The position numbers were made by a program, and so were the translations under genes. DNA of 32,067 bases from an uncultured beta proteobacterium (GTDB lineage Bacteria > Pseudomonadota > Gammaproteobacteria > Burkholderiales > Burkholderiaceae_C), in NCBI GenBank assembly GCA_903925725.1, contig CAIYGK010000433.1, forward strand, positions 1 through 32,067, given 5' to 3'. The notes below the pieces were generated by a model, which worked only from the letters and a program-made list of their open reading frames with translations, ran no database searches and was not told where the DNA came from. This document shows positions 28,307-32,067 of this stretch, in pieces; the first letter of the stretch is position 1; every line of letters starts with the position of its first letter.

Positions 28307-28825
28307 TTACAACGGGTGCTCCGTAAAGAACTTGCCACCATGGAAAAGCAGCGGTGAAGCGCCAGCGCGGTGCGAGCAGCGCTCCACTTCGCCGACAAAG
28401 ATCACATGATCACCCTCATCGTAGCGGCTGCGGTTAAAACACTCAAACCAGGCTGCCGCCCCGGACAGCAAAGGTGCGCCGCCGGCACCATCGACAAACA
28501 TGAGGTCGGCAAAGCGGTCAACGCCTTTGCTGGCAAAGCGATGCGCGAGGGCTTGCTGATCGGCGCTCAGAATGTTGATCGCGTAGTGCGATCCGGCGCT
28601 GAAGGCTGGCATGGACGCAGCAGAGCGCGCCAGACTCCACAGCACGAGGGGTGGTTCGAGTGACACCGAATTGAAAGAGTTGGCCGTCAATCCGACCGGT
28701 TCTCCGGTGGCGTTGCGTGCAGTGACGATGGTCACACCGGTGGCAAACATACCCAGTGCCGATCTGAACTCGGACCGGGAAAAGCTGGGCGCCTGCGCCT
28801 TGCGACTCAATCTGGATAAAGTCAT
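28307..28825 (-). CDS. Flavin reductase family protein (FMN-binding split barrel)
   Basis: FRSALGMFATGVTIVTARNATGEPVGLTANSFNSVSLEPPLVLWSLARSAASMPAF...FAINILSADQ-type motif. Confidence 0.9.
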   Translation of the reverse strand: MTLSRLSRKAQAPSFSRSEFRSALGMFATGVTIVTARNATGEPVGLTANSFNSVSLEPPLVLWSLARSAASMPAFSAGSHYAINILSADQQALAHRFASKGVDRFADLMFVDGAGGAPLLSGAAAWFECFNRSRYDEGDHVIFVGEVERCSHRAGASPLLFHGGKFFTEHPL

Positions 28826-28834
28826 CGGCGCAAT

Positions 28835-29497
28835 CTAGTCGAATTTAGCCTTGCTTGCCTGCTGCATTGCAGCTAGCAGGATAGCCGGATCCTGCGCGCC
28901 CGAGAGCGTCACTGCCCTATTGAAAATGAAGAAGGGTACGCCGTTGATCCCCAGACTGCGGACGTGAGCATCGGCTTGCGCCACTTGCGCTAGTTGTTCC
29001 GGGTCGGTCACGAAAGCCTGTGCGGCCGATCCGCTCAGTCCCGCTTCTTCAGCGATGTCAGCCAGCACCACAGGGTCACCGATGAACCGGTTTTCAACAA
29101 AATAGGCCTTCAGCAAACGCTCCTTGATGTCGTTGCCGTCAGCGTCGCCTTGCTGGGCAAAGGCAATCAGCGCATGCGCCGCCAGTGTGTTGGGCTGGCG
29201 CGTGATGCCATCGATATTGAGTTGGAGCCCGACCGCCTGGCCGGCGGCACGCACGCGTTCGTAGATTTCTGCGGCACGTTGCGGTCCGCCAAACTTCTCT
29301 TCCAGATACTGCTTTCGCGGCACACCCAGCGCCGGCATGTCAGGATTGAGCTGAAACGGATGCCAGCGAATCACCACAGCGGGCAGATGGCTCGCCCCGG
29401 CGCTTTCCAGGGCAGCTTCAAGTTTGCGTTTGCCGATGTAGCACCAGGGACAGACGACATCGGAGACGACGTCGATGGTAAGGGTGGGGCTGTTCAT
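28835..29497 (-). CDS. DsbA/FrnE-family oxidoreductase (thioredoxin fold, CPWC)
   Basis: LTIDVVSDVVCPWCYIGKRKLEAAL...WHPFQLNPDMPALGVPRKQYLEEKFGG...LGINGVPFFIFN. Confidence 0.92.
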   Translation of the reverse strand: MNSPTLTIDVVSDVVCPWCYIGKRKLEAALESAGASHLPAVVIRWHPFQLNPDMPALGVPRKQYLEEKFGGPQRAAEIYERVRAAGQAVGLQLNIDGITRQPNTLAAHALIAFAQQGDADGNDIKERLLKAYFVENRFIGDPVVLADIAEEAGLSGSAAQAFVTDPEQLAQVAQADAHVRSLGINGVPFFIFNRAVTLSGAQDPAILLAAMQQASKAKFD

Positions 29498-29540
29498 CGG
29501 CAAATTGTAGGCGGCATGCCAGGCCGCCAACGCCGATCAC

Positions 29541-30656
29541 TCAGCCCAGCAGACTGTCGGCGCTCACATAAGCGTAACCCAGGTCACGCGCAACAGCTTC
29601 ATAGGTCACATGACCGTTGGCGACGTTCAAGCCGTTTTTCAAATGTACGTTGTCCTTGAGTGCCTGCTTCCAGCCCTTGTCGGCCAGAGCCACGGCGTGG
29701 CCGATCGTGGCGTTGTTCAGTGCAAAGGTCGAAGTGCGCGCGACGGCGCCGGGCATGTTGGCCACGCAGTAGTGCACCACGCCGTCAACCACGTAGGTTG
29801 GCTCGGCATGGGTGGTGGCGCGTGAGGTCTCGAAACAGCCGCCCTGGTCAATGGCCACGTCAACGACGACAGCACCTTTCTTCATACGCGAGATCATGTT
29901 GCGCGTTACCAGCTTGGGCGCTGCGGCGCCGGGTACCAGAACGCCACCCACCACCAAGTCAGCATCGAGCACAGCCTCTTCCACGCTGTGGGCGTTGGAG
30001 TACACGGTGTTGATGCGGTTGCCAAAAATCAGGTCCAACTGGCGCAGGCGGTCCACGCTCTTGTCCAGCACGGTGACGCGCGCGCCCATGCCGACCGCCA
30101 TTTGCAGTGCATGGGTGCCAACGACGCCGGCACCAATGATGGCCACGTGAGCCGCCGGTACACCCGGGACACCTCCGAGAAGAATGCCCATCCCGCCCTT
30201 GGATTTTTCAAGGTGTGCAGCGCCAGCTTGCACTGCCATGCGCCCGGCCACTTCGCTCATCGGTGCCAGCAGCGGCAGACCGCCACCGGGGCCGGTGATG
30301 GTCTCATAGGCAATGCAGATGGCGCCTGACTTGATGAGGGCGGCGGTCTGTTCGGGGTCCGGCGCGAGGTGCAGGTAAGTGTAGAGAATCTGCCCGGCTC
30401 GCAGCATCGCGCATTCTTGTGGCTGCGGTTCCTTGACCTTGACAATCATCTCGGCCTTGGCAAATACCTCTTTGGCGTCCGCTGCCAGCGTGGCCCCGGC
30501 CGCCTTGTACTGCTCGTCGGACAATCCGATGGCAGCGCCAGCGCCGGTTTGGACCAGTACCTGATGCCCATGCGAAGTCAGTTCGTGCACGCTGGCTGGC
30601 GTCAGACCGACGCGGTATTCGTTGTTCTTGATTTCTTTGGGTAGGCCAATCAGCAT
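29541..30656 (-). CDS. ald: Alanine dehydrogenase
   Basis: [113 protein letters not shown]. Confidence 0.95.
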   Translation of the reverse strand: MLIGLPKEIKNNEYRVGLTPASVHELTSHGHQVLVQTGAGAAIGLSDEQYKAAGATLAADAKEVFAKAEMIVKVKEPQPQECAMLRAGQILYTYLHLAPDPEQTAALIKSGAICIAYETITGPGGGLPLLAPMSEVAGRMAVQAGAAHLEKSKGGMGILLGGVPGVPAAHVAIIGAGVVGTHALQMAVGMGARVTVLDKSVDRLRQLDLIFGNRINTVYSNAHSVEEAVLDADLVVGGVLVPGAAAPKLVTRNMISRMKKGAVVVDVAIDQGGCFETSRATTHAEPTYVVDGVVHYCVANMPGAVARTSTFALNNATIGHAVALADKGWKQALKDNVHLKNGLNVANGHVTYEAVARDLGYAYVSADSLLG

Positions 30657-30819
30657 GTAGTGCTCCAGGTTCAGGGTTGTGAAAGACAGCAGTGTGTTGC
30701 AAGAAGTAGGATTTGAAAACAATGATTAATATATTGACTATTTCATTCAAAAAACTAATGAACAATCCGAAACACTGACAATGGGTCTATCGGTTCCTGC
30801 ATCTTGATTTAATGGCGAT

Positions 30820-31584
30820 ATGAACAGGGAAGCAAACACGTCCTCGCTAGCCGGCGACTCCGCGAGTGAGCCGGTCGTGTGGATGTCTGACGGCAGCCCG
30901 TACAGCCCGCGCTTCAACGATCGTTACCGTTCGCGCTCAGGCGGAGTCATGCAGGCGAGCGCTGTCTTTCTGGCGGGCACCGGACTGCCGGCAGCGTGGC
31001 GTGGGCGTGATCGCTTTTCGGTGCTCGAAACCGGTTTTGGACTGGGACTCAATTTTCTGTGTACCTGGGCTGCCTGGGAGGCGGACCCACAACGCTGCGG
31101 AAGTTTGCAGTTTGCATCGGTTGAAGCCTTTCCGGTGGCCACCGACGACCTGGTTCGCAGTGCCCGCAAGGCCGGTCTTGAAGGTCATCCCGATTCCTGC
31201 ATCGCTTCGCGCCTGCCTGAGTTGGCCGAGCAGCTGGCTCGCGCCTGGCACGGCCTTTCGCAGGGAATCCATCACTGGAATTTTGCCGATGGTCGCGTGC
31301 AACTAACGCTGGCCGTGGGTGAAGTGCAGGCCACGCTGCCCATCCTCGACTGCCAGGCGGACGCCGTGTATCTGGACGGTTTCAGCCCGGCCGTGAATCC
31401 GCAAATGTGGTCAGCCCAAACCTTGAGGCTGGTGGCGCAGCATTGTCGGCAAGGTACTAAGCTGGCGACCTATACGGTTGCACGAAGCGTTCGTGATCAT
31501 TTGCAGCAGTTGGGCTTTCGGGTAGAAAGATGCCCGGGACTGCTGCCCAAACGCGATCGCCTTCAGGCCGTCTTCCGGCCCTGA
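30820..31584 (+). CDS. tRNA 5-aminomethyl-2-thiouridine methyltransferase, stand-alone MnmD-type
   Basis: WMSDGSPYSPRFNDRYRSRSGGVMQASAVFLAGTGLP, FSVLETGFGLGLNFL, DAVYLDGFSPAVNPQMWSAQTL. ORF ends after the methyltransferase domain with no FAD oxidase domain. Confidence 0.9.
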   Translation: MNREANTSSLAGDSASEPVVWMSDGSPYSPRFNDRYRSRSGGVMQASAVFLAGTGLPAAWRGRDRFSVLETGFGLGLNFLCTWAAWEADPQRCGSLQFASVEAFPVATDDLVRSARKAGLEGHPDSCIASRLPELAEQLARAWHGLSQGIHHWNFADGRVQLTLAVGEVQATLPILDCQADAVYLDGFSPAVNPQMWSAQTLRLVAQHCRQGTKLATYTVARSVRDHLQQLGFRVERCPGLLPKRDRLQAVFRP

Positions 31585-31598
31585 GCCTGTTTCAGGGC
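31578..31598. terminator. Symmetric hairpin at convergent stop codons (possible bidirectional terminator/processing site)
   Basis: GCCCTGA-gcctgtt-TCAGGGC, perfect 7-bp arms. The mnmD-type TGA (31582-31584) and the opposite-strand TGA (31592-31594) lie within the arms. No clear T-run. Confidence 0.45.
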
Positions 31599-31783
31599 AA
31601 CTGTACCTTGCCTTCAGAAACAGATTGCTTGGCCAGCCACAGGCAGGCCGCAGCGATCAGCATGGCGAATACGCCCGCACCAGCGTTGGCCGGCGCGCGC
31701 GAGATGCTGAAGAAGATCCCTGATGCGACAAGTAGAAGCAAGAGACCGAGGATCAGGTTGACCAGACTAAAGAAATTTTTCAT
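31592..31783 (-). CDS. Small membrane protein, hypothetical (63 aa)
   Basis: MKNFFSLVNLILGLLLLLVASGIFFSISRAPANAGAGVFAMLIAAACLWLAKQSVSEGKVQLP, two predicted TM segments. Start at 31783. Confidence 0.6.
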   Translation of the reverse strand: MKNFFSLVNLILGLLLLLVASGIFFSISRAPANAGAGVFAMLIAAACLWLAKQSVSEGKVQLP

Positions 31784-31817
31784 AAGAGCTCCAGGCGTTA
31801 CAAAGTTGCAGGAAAAG

Positions 31818-31982
31818 TCAGGGTGGCAACATGTGCCAGACGACGGTCTGGCCAGTCGCGGGTGCACTGAACAGTTTCTTGCACTTCTCCCAGACAGCAG
31901 CGAGCATTTGCCCCACCGCCTTGCTACGCTCCTGGCGCGCCTCTTGAACGAGAGCTTCGAAATCGAGATGATTGGTTTCCAT
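31818..31982 (-). CDS. Small hypothetical protein (54 aa, absent from the ORF track)
   Basis: Minus strand ATG at 31982: METNHLDFEALVQEARQERSKAVGQMLAAVWEKCKKLFSAPATGQTVVWHMLPP*, with AAAGG SD-like sequence upstream. Directly upstream of the small membrane protein. Confidence 0.5.
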   Translation of the reverse strand: METNHLDFEALVQEARQERSKAVGQMLAAVWEKCKKLFSAPATGQTVVWHMLPP

Positions 31983-32067
31983 CGTGTCGGACCTTTCTTT
32001 TGATGCGTGTTCCTTTTGAGATCACGGCGCTACGATAATGGAGATGTTGCGTCGCAGCAAACGATCA

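Noticed and set aside
32038-32067. Possible plus-strand CDS start at the window edge (ATGGAGATGTTGCGTCGC...)
   Set aside because: Only ten codons visible; cannot be supported.

Overview
This 32 kb window has gene content and order typical of a betaproteobacterial chromosome, probably Comamonadaceae/Burkholderiales (inference). From left to right it contains: (i) a long minus-strand operon, GntR regulator > LivK-type binding protein > LivH-M-G-F ABC transporter > orphan Bug/TctC-type binding protein > LeuC-like and LeuD-like dehydratase subunits; a perfect palindrome overlaps its putative promoter; (ii) a small secreted protein with a C-terminal motif resembling SUEL/rhamnose-binding lectins, an acyl-CoA dehydrogenase, and a PhnD-like binding protein paired with a multi-PAS sensor kinase; (iii) a housekeeping block: rsmE, an AmgK-like kinase, lptD, surA, ksgA; (iv) an RNase Sa/barnase-like secreted RNase with a barstar-family inhibitor; (v) maeB; (vi) a LysR regulator, glutaryl-CoA dehydrogenase and a CaiB/BaiF CoA-transferase interrupted by one in-frame amber codon; (vii) a DMT permease, flavin reductase-like protein, FrnE/DsbA-like protein, alanine dehydrogenase, a stand-alone MnmD-type methyltransferase and two small ORFs. 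The observations most worth a second look are: the amber-interrupted CoA-transferase; a 68-bp dispersed repeat present both inside the AmgK-like ORF (in frame) and after ksgA; the RNase/barstar pair; the PhnD-like/sensor kinase pair with no transporter; the non-canonical cluster-binding motif in the LeuC-like protein; and the GntR promoter palindrome. I found no clearly new multi-gene defence or mobile system, no CRISPR array, and no rRNA or tRNA gene.
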